Assembly (NCBI GenBank): GCA_013306675.1
Contig: JABLUY010000382.1
Location: 1-23,166 of the forward strand
Direction: 5' to 3'
DNA from: Thraustochytrium sp. TN22
Lineage: Eukaryota; Sar; Bigyra; Thraustochytrida; Thraustochytriidae
Length of the DNA stretch: 23,166 nt
This document shows, one piece after another, positions 15,055 through 23,166 of the stretch. A model generated the notes under the pieces. That model was not told the DNA's origin. It made no database searches and worked only from the letters and a program-made list of their open reading frames with translations. The position numbers and the translations under genes are program-made. Numbering within the stretch: the first letter of the stretch is position 1; every line of letters starts with the position of its first letter.

Positions 15055-17574
15055 TCACTCACTGCTGGCTTCGGCTCCGCTTGTGCTCGTGCTCCCGGCG
15101 CTCTCCACACCTCGGACCGAACCTGATGAGTCGTCCAGCGCCAAAAACTGACGCAACATGCCCAATGCGTCCGGGAAGTCCATGCGGAGCTCGCCTTGCA
15201 GTGTGTGCACCGCCTCGCGCGCCGACGCCGCCATGCCTGGCGAGGCGCCTGGTGCGTGCCGCGTGTAGTACAGCTGCAGGACCCGGCTCAAAAAGCCGCC
15301 CCCGACCTCCGAGCGCTCCTGCACGAGCAGCACGTCTGTCACAACGCGCTGTCGTGAGTCGCTCACGCGAAGTCCGAGCACCCGCCGCAGCTCCACAATG
15401 TGCTTGCCATCGGCGCTGCGCTCCTCGAGCGGGCCCACCCGCCGATTCACGCCCAGCGGACCGTCGCGAACCAGCTTCAGACGCTGCACCAACGTGTCGC
15501 ACACGCTCTCCAGGGACCGGTCCGGGTTCGCCACCACAAGGACTCGTTCATACTTGTGCCGCCAAATCTCCGGCGCGCCCACGCGCAGCATGCTAGCGCC
15601 ATCTTCAACCTCGCTGAGCCCCCGCAGGGCAGCCTCCTCGTCACCTTCGCCGACGGGGTCCTGACGGTCCGCCACTGCCGCCAGCATCGCCATGCGCTGC
15701 AGCGCCGTAAGACCCGCCATCTCGATCACGCTGGCGATCGACTCCGACGGGCCCATCACCTCTGGACCGTACGTGCGGACCAATGCCCGTGCTTTGGCAA
15801 AATTCATCCCGGGCAGATTGAGCAGCCCGCGCACACGAGACCGCCTCTCCGCATCAAATCGCCCGAAAAATGCCAGCAACTCGCGGTGCACGGCCGGCAT
15901 CACCCCCTTTGGAACAACCGCCAAGCCGCCCTCTGGAGCAGCACGGCGCATGGCAGCAAAGGCGGCCGCGCTCAGCGCCTCGTACGCGGGCGCCGCCAGC
16001 GCGTACGCATCGCGCGTCATGGGCCCCAGCCCTGGCACTCGCCGCGCCAGCAAATGGACCGTCTCCATCCACTCCGCCTGCTCCGCCGCCACCGCGGTCT
16101 CGCCCGCTCCCGCAGCGGGATTTTGCCGCCGCGCCGCGATCACCTGCTGCAAGGAGGCGTCCGAAGACCGATCGTCCATCCCCAGGCTCTCCCACATCGC
16201 CTCCCCGCCACTGCGGTACGTGCGCTGCGAGACGGACACGAACGGCGAGAGCGCGTTCCCCGGCGACCTGCGGCTCGACGCAGGGCTGTCAACGGCGCTC
16301 GCGCCTCGCAGCGTTGCCACGCGCTCCGACGCCTTCTTCCTGGGCGTCGCCATTGGTGTGTGAAATCCCCCGGCCTCCTGTACATCGGCTGGGTCCTGCT
16401 GCTGCGAGAGCGTTGGCGTTCGCTTGAACACTGTCACCTCTAGAACGCCCGGCGCCTGGGCCCGCCCGAGCTCGCGTCCAAAGATCGACTCCTGCGTCGA
16501 GCCTGGCGTCGGCGGGTCGCTGGTCTGCTTGCTGGTCGCTGCTGCGGGTCGCGACGACCCGGTCGTTTGAACAGAGTCCTGCGTGAGCAAGCTTGGGCTT
16601 CGCTTGGAGGCCGCTGGGGCGCCCTGTGCCTCGCCTCCTGCCTTGCGCTTGTGCGAGCTCGCCTTCGCCCCGATGTCGTCATCGTCGCCCGTCTCTTCGC
16701 TCGGCTGTCGCGCGGGAAGAGACCCCTCCTTCGCAGCACTGCGCTCAAAGTGTCCGTCAACATCCTCCTCCTCGTCCTCCGATGGAAGCGTGTTCTCGAT
16801 GAAGTCGCGCTCGTCCGTTGTGGCGCCCTCGGATTTTGCTGCGGCTGCGCGCGCCTTCGTGGTTCCCAAAAAAGACACAGCAGCGGGCTCCTCATTGTCG
16901 CCGTCCGGGTCCACGATCTGTGTCATGGCCAGACCTACCGCGCGGTCCGTGCTCACGTTCGCGACCTGCGTTGCCGCGAGCATTGGACGCGCGCCCTCGG
17001 TGTCTCGGCCACCTTCGCCATCCTGTTCTTGCTCCTCTTGGCTCGTCAAGAAAGAGACCTGCGTCTCAAGCTGCGGTGTCGCGCCCGGGTCGCCCAGGTC
17101 CTCCGCAGGACCCGCGGGACTCGTTATCGTAACGACCTCGACCAAGCCTCCACCGCCTTGTGCGTCGGCCCCACTGCCGGCCTCGCTCATCTCGGAGTCC
17201 TGAATCAGATTGACCACGCTGGCCTCGGCTGCCTGGCCCTGCTGCTCGTGGTCCTGTGGATGTTTGCTCTCCCCGATCTCGTGCGACTCGTCGTGGCGGT
17301 CGCCCTGCTGCGTCATGGCGAGGTCTTCCTCGTCGCCCTCGTCGTCCCTGCCGTCCTGCGCGAAAATCTCCTCAGGTGCCTCCTTGTCTCCACGCTTCGG
17401 CGGCCGGGCGGCCGTGGCAAGCGCGTCATAAAAGTGAAGCACCTCCTCGAGATGCTCCAGGCTGCCCTCGGCCGTCGCAGGGCGGCTCTCGGGCGCTGCG
17501 AGAACGTCCTCCTCCTCCTCGTCCTTGCCCAATGCCTCATGCTGCGGACGCCGCGCGGCTGGGAGGTTGCCCAT
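15055..17574 (-). CDS. large acidic SQ/TQ-rich protein with degenerate family X DNA polymerase-like C-terminus
   Basis: 839 residues from the first ATG at 17574; the frame reaches 17703 only through a GTG. Residues 1 to about 520 are disordered, acidic and Ser-rich. They carry nine SQ/TQ sites between about 88 and 450 (for example LTSQEE, AMTQIVD, LLTQDS, GSTQES) and proline-directed sites, resembling substrates of ATM/ATR-type checkpoint kinases. The C-terminus is ordered. A segment VVPKGVMPAVHRELLAFFGRF and a helix-hairpin-helix GLLNLPGMNFAKARAL (about 583-598) followed by LTALQRMAML line up by eye with the 8-kDa and fingers regions of Pol beta/lambda. VLVVANPD and VVTDVLLV then resemble palm strands. 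Only Asp747 of the three metal-binding aspartates is kept (Glu676 and Val678 replace the others), and the thumb is short or absent. A structural DNA-repair role is inference; the gene is real, the family call is tentative. Confidence 0.85.
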   Translation of the reverse strand: MGNLPAARRPQHEALGKDEEEEDVLAAPESRPATAEGSLEHLEEVLHFYDALATAARPPKRGDKEAPEEIFAQDGRDDEGDEEDLAMTQQGDRHDESHEIGESKHPQDHEQQGQAAEASVVNLIQDSEMSEAGSGADAQGGGGLVEVVTITSPAGPAEDLGDPGATPQLETQVSFLTSQEEQEQDGEGGRDTEGARPMLAATQVANVSTDRAVGLAMTQIVDPDGDNEEPAAVSFLGTTKARAAAAKSEGATTDERDFIENTLPSEDEEEDVDGHFERSAAKEGSLPARQPSEETGDDDDIGAKASSHKRKAGGEAQGAPAASKRSPSLLTQDSVQTTGSSRPAAATSKQTSDPPTPGSTQESIFGRELGRAQAPGVLEVTVFKRTPTLSQQQDPADVQEAGGFHTPMATPRKKASERVATLRGASAVDSPASSRRSPGNALSPFVSVSQRTYRSGGEAMWESLGMDDRSSDASLQQVIAARRQNPAAGAGETAVAAEQAEWMETVHLLARRVPGLGPMTRDAYALAAPAYEALSAAAFAAMRRAAPEGGLAVVPKGVMPAVHRELLAFFGRFDAERRSRVRGLLNLPGMNFAKARALVRTYGPEVMGPSESIASVIEMAGLTALQRMAMLAAVADRQDPVGEGDEEAALRGLSEVEDGASMLRVGAPEIWRHKYERVLVVANPDRSLESVCDTLVQRLKLVRDGPLGVNRRVGPLEERSADGKHIVELRRVLGLRVSDSRQRVVTDVLLVQERSEVGGGFLSRVLQLYYTRHAPGASPGMAASAREAVHTLQGELRMDFPDALGMLRQFLALDDSSGSVRGVESAGSTSTSGAEASSE

Positions 17575-17800
17575 GGCATGCCGCCCCCGCGCGCGCAGAG
17601 AGCACCGCGTGCGCCCGCGCAGGCCGGGGTCCGGCCGGCCGCGCCGCGCCTGCGACCGACCGTCAATGCCTCTGGGTTCGGGGTTTGCCGGGCGGGCAAG
17701 CACACCATCGCAAGCTGGAGCATAACGACGACATCATCACCATCACGGGCAATCGATTGCGGCGGCGAAGGACCCTCATCAAAGTTGACAACGAGAACAC

Positions 17801-17838
<38 letters not shown>

Positions 17839-17880
17839 TTCACTGATGGTATGCATGCATTCGCAACTTTCTGCAGGCTG
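17575..17880. other. spacer and probable promoter of the polymerase-like gene
   Basis: About 306 bp lie between the start of the polymerase-like gene and the stop of the ubiquitin hydrolase, both on -. The spacer contains the 12-base palindrome GCAATCGATTGC (17749-17760), a (GA)16 tract (17803-17834) and ATGCATGCAT near 17851. It probably combines the 3' end of one gene with the promoter of the next. Confidence 0.6.
17803..17834. repeat. (GA)16 dinucleotide repeat
   Basis: Sixteen perfect GA units, which read as a CT tract on the strand of the downstream gene. GA/CT tracts are frequent promoter elements in eukaryotes and bind GAGA-type factors in some lineages. A second GA-rich block lies near the right end (23036-23080). 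Confidence 0.95.
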
Positions 17881-20800
17881 TCACAAAAAGTCCGCGTAGA
17901 GCAGGTCGTCGTCGCCGCCGAGACGGAGCTCGGCCTCGCCGCTGCTCGAGGCCCAGGTGACGTGCGGGCCGTGCGCGCGCGCCTCGCGCTTCGCTGCGGC
18001 CTCGCGCTGCTTCTCCGCCGCCAGAGCGCGAGCGTCAAGGTCTGCACGCGTGTCGAAGAGCGAGGCGCGCGGCTTGGCGTTCTCCGGCAGGTCGCGCACC
18101 AACATGTAGGCCACGACGTCACCGTGCTGTAGCTTGCGGTCCGAGGCCTTCTTGGCCTGCAGAGCCCGAGCGCGCTTCGACTTGGCCTTGCTCTTCTTCG
18201 CGCCGCGTGGCTCGCTCGTCAATGTGGACGAGCCACCGGCCATGGCGGCGGCGGTGGCGGCGGCAGCGGCGGCAGAGCCATCCGAGGTCGGGTCCTCGCC
18301 GCTCGAGGGGCTAGTCGTGTTGACGAGCTCCCACTCGTGCGAGGCCTCGTTCCGGCACGCGAGGACCAGATCCCAGGCGCCCGCATCCAAGCTGGCCGCC
18401 ACCTGCAACACGAGGTCCGTGCCGTTCGCGGCAACTGTGAGCTCGCGCACGCTGCGCGTCGAGGCACCGTCCGGCGAAGGCACGAACTCGCACAGCCATA
18501 CGTGAGCGAGCTTTGGGCCCTTGCGCAATGGCGCCCGGCTCGGCTGCAGCACGAGCGGGATCGGCAACCGCTTTGCCGCGCCCTTGCCGCCCACCTTGAA
18601 CGGAATGGCCTTGGCGTGCACCAACCCGGTTGGCATCTCGCGGCCCAAAACGTCCACAGTCTCCAGCTTGCGGATCAGCGTGTTGTCCGCCATCGTGGCG
18701 AGCGCGAGCGCGCTTAGCGAGACGCCTGCGGCGACGGTACTCTTGGCAGTCGAGGCCGCGTGCAGGAGTAGTCCTCGCGCCAGCGCCCCGCGCAGGGACG
18801 CCTGCACTTCGCGCTCCGTGACCTGCACCTCTGCGACAAGAGCGGCGGCGCCGGCCCCTGCGTCCCAAAGGTGAAGCGCGATGGGAGCGAGCCCTTCCAG
18901 CGGCGCGGGCCCGCTCTCCACGAGCAGCACCTCGCACCCGCAGACATCCTGATAGACCTCGTCCAGGGTGCGCGGCTCGTGCGAGCGGCTTGCGGCGGCG
19001 GGCCCAAGCATATCCCACAAGCCTTCCACGAGGTTGCTTCCGGCGAGCGAGACCCACGCGCCGGCGTGGAGATCCTCCTGGGAGCACGCACCGCCCGCCT
19101 CAGTGAAGGCCTTCCACATGCCGGCGGCGTCCGGCTGCAGCAGACCCGCATCCTGCGCGGCCGACTCGGTCTGCGCGCGCAGGGCCGCGTCAAGTGCCTC
19201 GTCCACTGAGTCGCCGAGCGCCGCCTCCGCAAGGAGCTCGCGCGGCTCGCCCGCCCAGTTCGTCATCCGGAGACGCGAGAGGCCGCCCTTGAAAGGGTTC
19301 TCCTCGCCCCCCGAGAGGGCCTGCACCACCTCCTCCCTGATGTCCGACAGCGTCATGGACCGATCGAACCTGATCTTGAGCGCCTCGCCGCGAACGATCG
19401 CCCCGCCCTGTGCCCCCACAAGCTCCATACTCGAGGGCTCATTGTTCTGCACGAGCGCGAACACAAGAAGCTCCGTCGACGGCGCGGACGACAGCGCCTC
19501 GTACGGGTGCAAAGTGTCATCTGGCTCGCCCTCGCCATCTTCCGCGGTGCCCTTGGCCTCCTCATCATTCACTGCGGAGGCCTCCGCAGCGACCGCGGCG
19601 CGTGTGCAGAGCTCCAGCTGTGAGCCGCTGTCCAGCGCGGCCAGATCCTCGTCCGTTTCCAGGACCCGGCGGGTCTTGCCCACGGTCACGAGGCAGGCGT
19701 CGTCGAGATCGCCGTCGCTAATATCGAAGGTGGCGAGGGCTTGCGCCACGAGCAGGCCAATGCCGCCATCCTCCGGGTCCACGTTGACCTTCCAGGTTGA
19801 CGCGGCCTCGCCGTCCTCGCCTCCAGCTGAAGGCCACGCGTTTCTGATGCAGAAGCGCCGCAAGCGCATGCGGCGCGCCAGCTCGGCACGCACCGCGTCG
19901 GTCCCGGACGCCGCAATAACCTCGGATCCGCTCGAGGGGACGGCCTCGAGCTCGCTCAGGGCCACGACTTCTCCGTCCCGCACGACAAAGAGGTCCTCGC
20001 CTTCTGCCGCGCTCGCGCGCAGCTTCTTGAGGACGTCTGGGGGCGTGTCGCCTGAGGCAATGTATGCAGGCTTGCTTTCCTCTCCCCGCGTGAACAGGAT
20101 ACGCTGCGGCCGGCCCGCGTCCCCAACGCGGAACGGTGCGGGCCCATGAGTGGGTGGCCACGCGAGGACGTGCATCGAGGGCTGACTTGCCGCTGCGAGG
20201 AGCGCTGCGAGGCCCGCAGATTCCGCCATCTGCTCGGGCTCCTCCCCCTCGCCGCCCGCCGCCGTGCTGCCGATCTGGGCCACCACGTAGCGGCCACCAC
20301 CGGCGTCCTCGTCAGCCTTGCTCAAGAGATAGACCTGCCAGCCGTCATCCAGGCTTGCTGGCACGCTGGCGAGCAGCGTCGCGGCCGCCTCTTGGACCGA
20401 GACGCGGACGTCCACCTCGACATACTCCCGATCGCCGCGCGACTGGGCGCGTCCACCGGGGACGAGGCGCACGAAAGGGTCCTCCCACGCCGCCTCAGCG
20501 TCCCACAAATGCACCGAGAACCGGCTCCGGTTGCAGAGGCTCTCGTAGCGGCCCCACTTGTCGCGCAGGGACTTGTTCTCCGCCTCGATCGCGTCGAGCC
20601 AATAGGAAGGGGCAACAAGCCGCGCCGGAGGCACGCGGAGCGAGCGCTTCTCGCAGTACAGCAGCAGGTAGGCACAACTGCGGCCTGAGAAGGTCTGCGT
20701 GAGCTCCAGCTCTGACACCTTGCTCACCTGCGTGTCATTGAACTTGAACCAGGTGCCCCAGTCGGCGCCCGCACCGCTCTTGCTCTTGCCCTTGCCTTTG

Positions 20801-22143
20801 CCCTGACCCTTGCCTTTCCGCTTGGGCTTTTCCACGACTTGCCACGAGTCCACCGCGGGCTCCTCGCCGCCGCTACCGTCCTGCGCAGCCGCGGCAACGC
20901 GCGCTGCTCGGGCTTCCGCCAGCGCCCGCACACGCTCCGGGCAAACTGCGTCGGCGCGAAGGTAGCACATGTAGTGGCCGCCGTAGCCCGTCCCGGCGTG
21001 CGCGATAATGCCGACAAGCGCGTAGCGGTCGTCCTCCTCGGGCGACGGCGGCGGTTGCGCGACCGCTCCGGCATCCGCTTCCGCATTGGACTTCGCCTCG
21101 TCGGCCTCAGAGTCCTCGGTCGTATCGGTCGTATCGGTCTCCTTGGTCTCAGCGTCCACGCTCGCACGGCGAGCCTTGGGTGCAAAGGCGTTGGTGTCTA
21201 GCTCGAGCGGGAATTCGAAGCGCGAGGAGATCTTGACGCGACGGCCGGTCTCGTAGTTGAACTTGAAGCGGTTCAGGTTCAGAAACAGGCAGGGCGGCAG
21301 ACGTGTAAGCGCCTGGGAGAGCTCCTTGTCCGTGACGTCGTCGCAGGCATCGCACTTGTACGCGTTGCTACCCTCGAGGCGCTCGGGCTCCCCGCAGTAC
21401 TGCGCGTCCAGCGAAGCCTCGAGGTCAGCGAAGCCGTCCACGTTGACGAAAAGCGTCATAAAGGGCGTCTCGCGGCCCGAGGTATGGCCGCAGCTTGTGC
21501 ATCGGACGGCGTTCTCCTTGGCGTGCCCGATGAAGCTCTCCTTGACCAGGGTCGCCTGAGAGGTCCCAACCAGCTCTGCGTGGACTCGCTCCAGGAGCTT
21601 GGTCACGAGTTCGTGTACGTCGTGCTGCGCGACGGCCTGGCCCGAACCCCATGCGAAGGCGCCGCGCGTGAGCGCCACGGTCGACACGCTGCTCTCCGCC
21701 GAGGCGTCCAGCCGCGCGAAGAGGGCTTGCAGCTCGCGCAGCCCGGATCGCGTCCGCGGCTCTCCCTGGGTCTGCGCCTGCGCCTGGGCCTGGGCCTGCT
21801 CCGATGTCGCTGGCGCCTCGCAGCCAAGCTCCTCGCGCGGGTCTAGCGCATACATGCCACTGCGGAAGGCCGGCACCAGGTACAGCGTTTGCAGCAGCGA
21901 GTTGAGGTAGCAGGTGCCGCCTTGGTTCCTGAGCCCGGCGAACTCCGCCTGCGTCGCGCGCAGCCCTTCCGGCATGTGCGGCTCCGGCAGCCGCGGCCCG
22001 GGCTCCGCGCTGCGCCCCGCCCCGTCCACGTCCATCATCCTCGCCGCGTCCTCCTCCGCGTCCGCCTCGTCGAAGAGCGAGCCCATGAGCACCGCGGCAT
22101 CGTCGTCGTCGTCGTCCACGAAGACGTCCCCCAGCAGCGACAT
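17881..22143 (-). CDS. ubiquitin carboxyl-terminal hydrolase, USP40-like
   Basis: A 1420-residue deubiquitinase from ATG 22143; the frame extends upstream only to a GTG through AGCGC-repeat sequence. After an acidic start (VDDDDDD) comes the USP catalytic domain (about 68-505). It has nucleophile Cys78 in GLRNQGGTCYLNSLLQTL, QHDVHEL, zinc-finger pairs C215-xx-C218 and C264-xx-C267, His390 in GTGYGGHYMCYLR and Asp470 in FKFNDTQVSKV, so the triad is complete. The Cys-box wording and the C-terminal extension are closest to USP40 and next to USP47. An acidic insert and a Lys-rich KGKGQGKGKGKSK run lie between the His and Asp boxes. Residues about 510-1420 contain ubiquitin-like segments (for example LKIRFDRSMTLSDIREEVVQAL near 915) used in such enzymes for regulation or substrate binding. 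It removes ubiquitin from proteins; the substrate is unknown. The poly-Ala and QAQAQ tracts look species-specific. Confidence 0.93.
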   Translation of the reverse strand: MSLLGDVFVDDDDDDAAVLMGSLFDEADAEEDAARMMDVDGAGRSAEPGPRLPEPHMPEGLRATQAEFAGLRNQGGTCYLNSLLQTLYLVPAFRSGMYALDPREELGCEAPATSEQAQAQAQAQTQGEPRTRSGLRELQALFARLDASAESSVSTVALTRGAFAWGSGQAVAQHDVHELVTKLLERVHAELVGTSQATLVKESFIGHAKENAVRCTSCGHTSGRETPFMTLFVNVDGFADLEASLDAQYCGEPERLEGSNAYKCDACDDVTDKELSQALTRLPPCLFLNLNRFKFNYETGRRVKISSRFEFPLELDTNAFAPKARRASVDAETKETDTTDTTEDSEADEAKSNAEADAGAVAQPPPSPEEDDRYALVGIIAHAGTGYGGHYMCYLRADAVCPERVRALAEARAARVAAAAQDGSGGEEPAVDSWQVVEKPKRKGKGQGKGKGKSKSGAGADWGTWFKFNDTQVSKVSELELTQTFSGRSCAYLLLYCEKRSLRVPPARLVAPSYWLDAIEAENKSLRDKWGRYESLCNRSRFSVHLWDAEAAWEDPFVRLVPGGRAQSRGDREYVEVDVRVSVQEAAATLLASVPASLDDGWQVYLLSKADEDAGGGRYVVAQIGSTAAGGEGEEPEQMAESAGLAALLAAASQPSMHVLAWPPTHGPAPFRVGDAGRPQRILFTRGEESKPAYIASGDTPPDVLKKLRASAAEGEDLFVVRDGEVVALSELEAVPSSGSEVIAASGTDAVRAELARRMRLRRFCIRNAWPSAGGEDGEAASTWKVNVDPEDGGIGLLVAQALATFDISDGDLDDACLVTVGKTRRVLETDEDLAALDSGSQLELCTRAAVAAEASAVNDEEAKGTAEDGEGEPDDTLHPYEALSSAPSTELLVFALVQNNEPSSMELVGAQGGAIVRGEALKIRFDRSMTLSDIREEVVQALSGGEENPFKGGLSRLRMTNWAGEPRELLAEAALGDSVDEALDAALRAQTESAAQDAGLLQPDAAGMWKAFTEAGGACSQEDLHAGAWVSLAGSNLVEGLWDMLGPAAASRSHEPRTLDEVYQDVCGCEVLLVESGPAPLEGLAPIALHLWDAGAGAAALVAEVQVTEREVQASLRGALARGLLLHAASTAKSTVAAGVSLSALALATMADNTLIRKLETVDVLGREMPTGLVHAKAIPFKVGGKGAAKRLPIPLVLQPSRAPLRKGPKLAHVWLCEFVPSPDGASTRSVRELTVAANGTDLVLQVAASLDAGAWDLVLACRNEASHEWELVNTTSPSSGEDPTSDGSAAAAAATAAAMAGGSSTLTSEPRGAKKSKAKSKRARALQAKKASDRKLQHGDVVAYMLVRDLPENAKPRASLFDTRADLDARALAAEKQREAAAKREARAHGPHVTWASSSGEAELRLGGDDDLLYADFL
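21766..21802. repeat. coding QAQAQ minisatellite in the ubiquitin hydrolase
   Basis: Hexameric CTGCGC/CTGGGC units encode a QAQAQAQAQTQ run on the - strand, in a loop of the USP domain between the Cys box and QHDVHEL. Confidence 0.8.
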
Positions 22144-22155
22144 TCCCTGCCGTCT

Positions 22156-22180
22156 GCGCTGCGCTGCGCTGCGCTGCGCT
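22156..22180. repeat. GCGCT pentanucleotide repeat, five copies
   Basis: Five tandem GCGCT units lie 13 bp upstream of the ubiquitin hydrolase ATG (AGCGC on the coding strand). The same unit forms the left end of the window. Confidence 0.95.
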
Positions 22181-23035
22181 GCTGCCGCCGCGCCGCCCGC
22201 CGCCGCCACGCGCGCCGCCTCCGTCGCGTCTGGGTCTGCTGCGCGCGTGGGGCGAGCGGAGAGCGCTTTGGCCTGCCGGCGTGGATGCCGGCCTCGACGA
22301 GTGAAGCGGCCTCACGTGCGGCCTCCGTTCTGCTCGCCAAGACCGTGGTCATGGACTCCACCTTGAAGGCCAGCGGAGCTCGAGCGCACCTTCGGGCAGG
22401 CCTGCATTGCCTCGTACCCGTTGCGTTCGTAGGTCACCTCGCCGAGGGGCGGTTCACGCCGCGCGTGTCTCCTCTCTCCGCGCTGCGATCCGTCGCCGGC
22501 AGCTCTGCAGCAATTCTGCGGTGGCGCCCTCATGCTGGCCATGGCGGCCAGCACGTCCAGGTCGAGCCCCGAGTCCACGACGGCATGGCCCGTGGCACGT
22601 GCGGGTCGCTCGGAGCGCTCGGCAAGCTCCCCGCCTCGAGTTCTCCCCGTGGGCCGGCCTCTCTCCCCGCGGCGGGCGAGCCGACCTCGGCGAGCCTGGC
22701 CGTCGCCTGACGAGAGACCGCCCTCTGGAGAACCGAACAAGCGCGCCGAAGCCTTCCCGTTGTCCAGCCACGACAGCGACGCCGTCGCGGCGAAGCGGAG
22801 CGACGGCTTGTCCGGGAGCGTCGCGTCTGGCGTCGCGGCGCGAATCGGGCGCGCCGCCAGCAGGAGCCCGACGAGCGCGAGACGAGCCTGGCAGGGTCGC
22901 GGGCGAGGCCGAGCTCGGCCCGGAGGCCGGCCGCCTCGAGGCGAGCGGCTCGAGCGGGAAGATAGACGCGACCCCGGAGTTGGCGGCAGCGGCGAGCAGC
23001 TGCGCGCCGCAGTCGGCGTCGATGACATGACATAG

Positions 23036-23080
23036 GAGAAGGAGGGAGAGAGAGAGAGAAAGGGAGAGAGAGAGAGAGGC
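23036..23080. repeat. GA-rich simple repeat
   Basis: GGAGAAGGAGGG followed by GA runs interrupted by AAAGG. It is similar to the (GA)16 tract at 17803 and may be promoter-associated. Confidence 0.85.
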
Positions 23081-23115
23081 GGCAGTGCTCGAAGCGGCGC
23101 GGAGGCCGGCCTCGC

Positions 23116-23140
23116 GCGGCGCGGCGCGGCGCGGCGCGGC
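23116..23140. repeat. GCGGC pentanucleotide repeat
   Basis: Five tandem GCGGC units near the right edge, followed by GGCGA variants that run to the end of the window. Confidence 0.85.
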
Positions 23141-23166
23141 GGCGAAGGCGAGGCGAGGCGCGCGCC

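Larger units (their letters stand above)
22144..23166. other. GC-rich upstream region without a supportable gene
   Basis: This holds the leader of the ubiquitin hydrolase and about 900 further bases. Long frames exist on both strands (for example - strand 23028 to 22312, with a hydrophobic ALVGLLLAARPIRA stretch, and a + frame ending at 22710). They overlap one another and are Arg/Gly/Ser-rich, without a domain. A GA-rich block (23036-23080) and a GCGGC repeat (23116-23140) close the window. A gene starting beyond the right edge, or small exons, cannot be excluded. Confidence 0.5.

Noticed and set aside
15055-15900. XPF/MUS81-type nuclease or FANCM partner for the helix-hairpin-helix protein
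   Set aside because: No ERKxxxD nuclease motif. The order of hairpins followed by palm-like strands fits family X polymerases better.
22312-23028. - strand frame with a signal-peptide-like ALVGLLLAARPIRA stretch
   Set aside because: It is otherwise Arg/Gly/Ser-rich and low complexity, and overlapped by equally long frames on the other strand. The hydrophobic stretch is internal, not at the start.
1-23166. CRISPR arrays, bacterial operons, insertion sequences, tRNA or rRNA genes
   Set aside because: No spaced direct repeats, no transposase domain and no tRNA T-arm pattern were seen by eye. The gene families are eukaryotic. Short RNA genes could be missed without a computation.

Overview
The window looks like nuclear DNA of a GC-rich, gene-dense protist. 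Long reading frames end almost every codon in G or C, introns are few, and the proteins are eukaryotic: a myosin, a PX-AGC kinase, a USP40-like deubiquitinase and a METTL21-like methyltransferase. A myosin with a C-terminal PX-like domain resembles the class XXX myosins known from oomycetes. I therefore favour a stramenopile, perhaps a thraustochytrid or other labyrinthulean, but the sequence alone does not settle this. The genetic code is standard.

Layout from left to right: a GC-rich repeat leader (1-988); a leucine-rich-repeat gene on + with two very small introns that I infer from splice signals (989-1959); a trypsin-like serine protease on - (2152-3279); an unresolved coding-like stretch on + that switches frame (about 3836-4493); a low-complexity leader and then a 1516-residue myosin on + (5150-9700); a METTL21-like methyltransferase on - (10006-10983); a 1.5-kb divergent intergenic region with a possible small - strand gene; a PX-domain AGC kinase on + (12538-14928); a large acidic protein on - with SQ/TQ motifs and a degenerate family X DNA polymerase-like C-terminus (15055-17574); a USP40-like ubiquitin hydrolase on - (17881-22143); and about 1 kb of leader in which I see no supportable gene.

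Neighbouring genes mostly form convergent pairs: LRR/protease, myosin/methyltransferase, kinase/polymerase-like. The spacers are only 126-305 bp, and one holds a perfect 11-bp-stem hairpin. Several start codons lie just downstream of microsatellites such as (GGC)n, (GCGA)n and (AGCGC)n. Coding minisatellites that give Xaa-Gln repeats occur in three different genes. The genes do not form an operon-like pathway. Two of them, myosin and kinase, share a PX phosphoinositide-binding module. The most interesting candidate is the polymerase-like protein, which keeps the helix-hairpin-helix and palm layout of the Pol beta/lambda family but has lost two of the three catalytic aspartates and carries a checkpoint-kinase-type SQ/TQ cluster.
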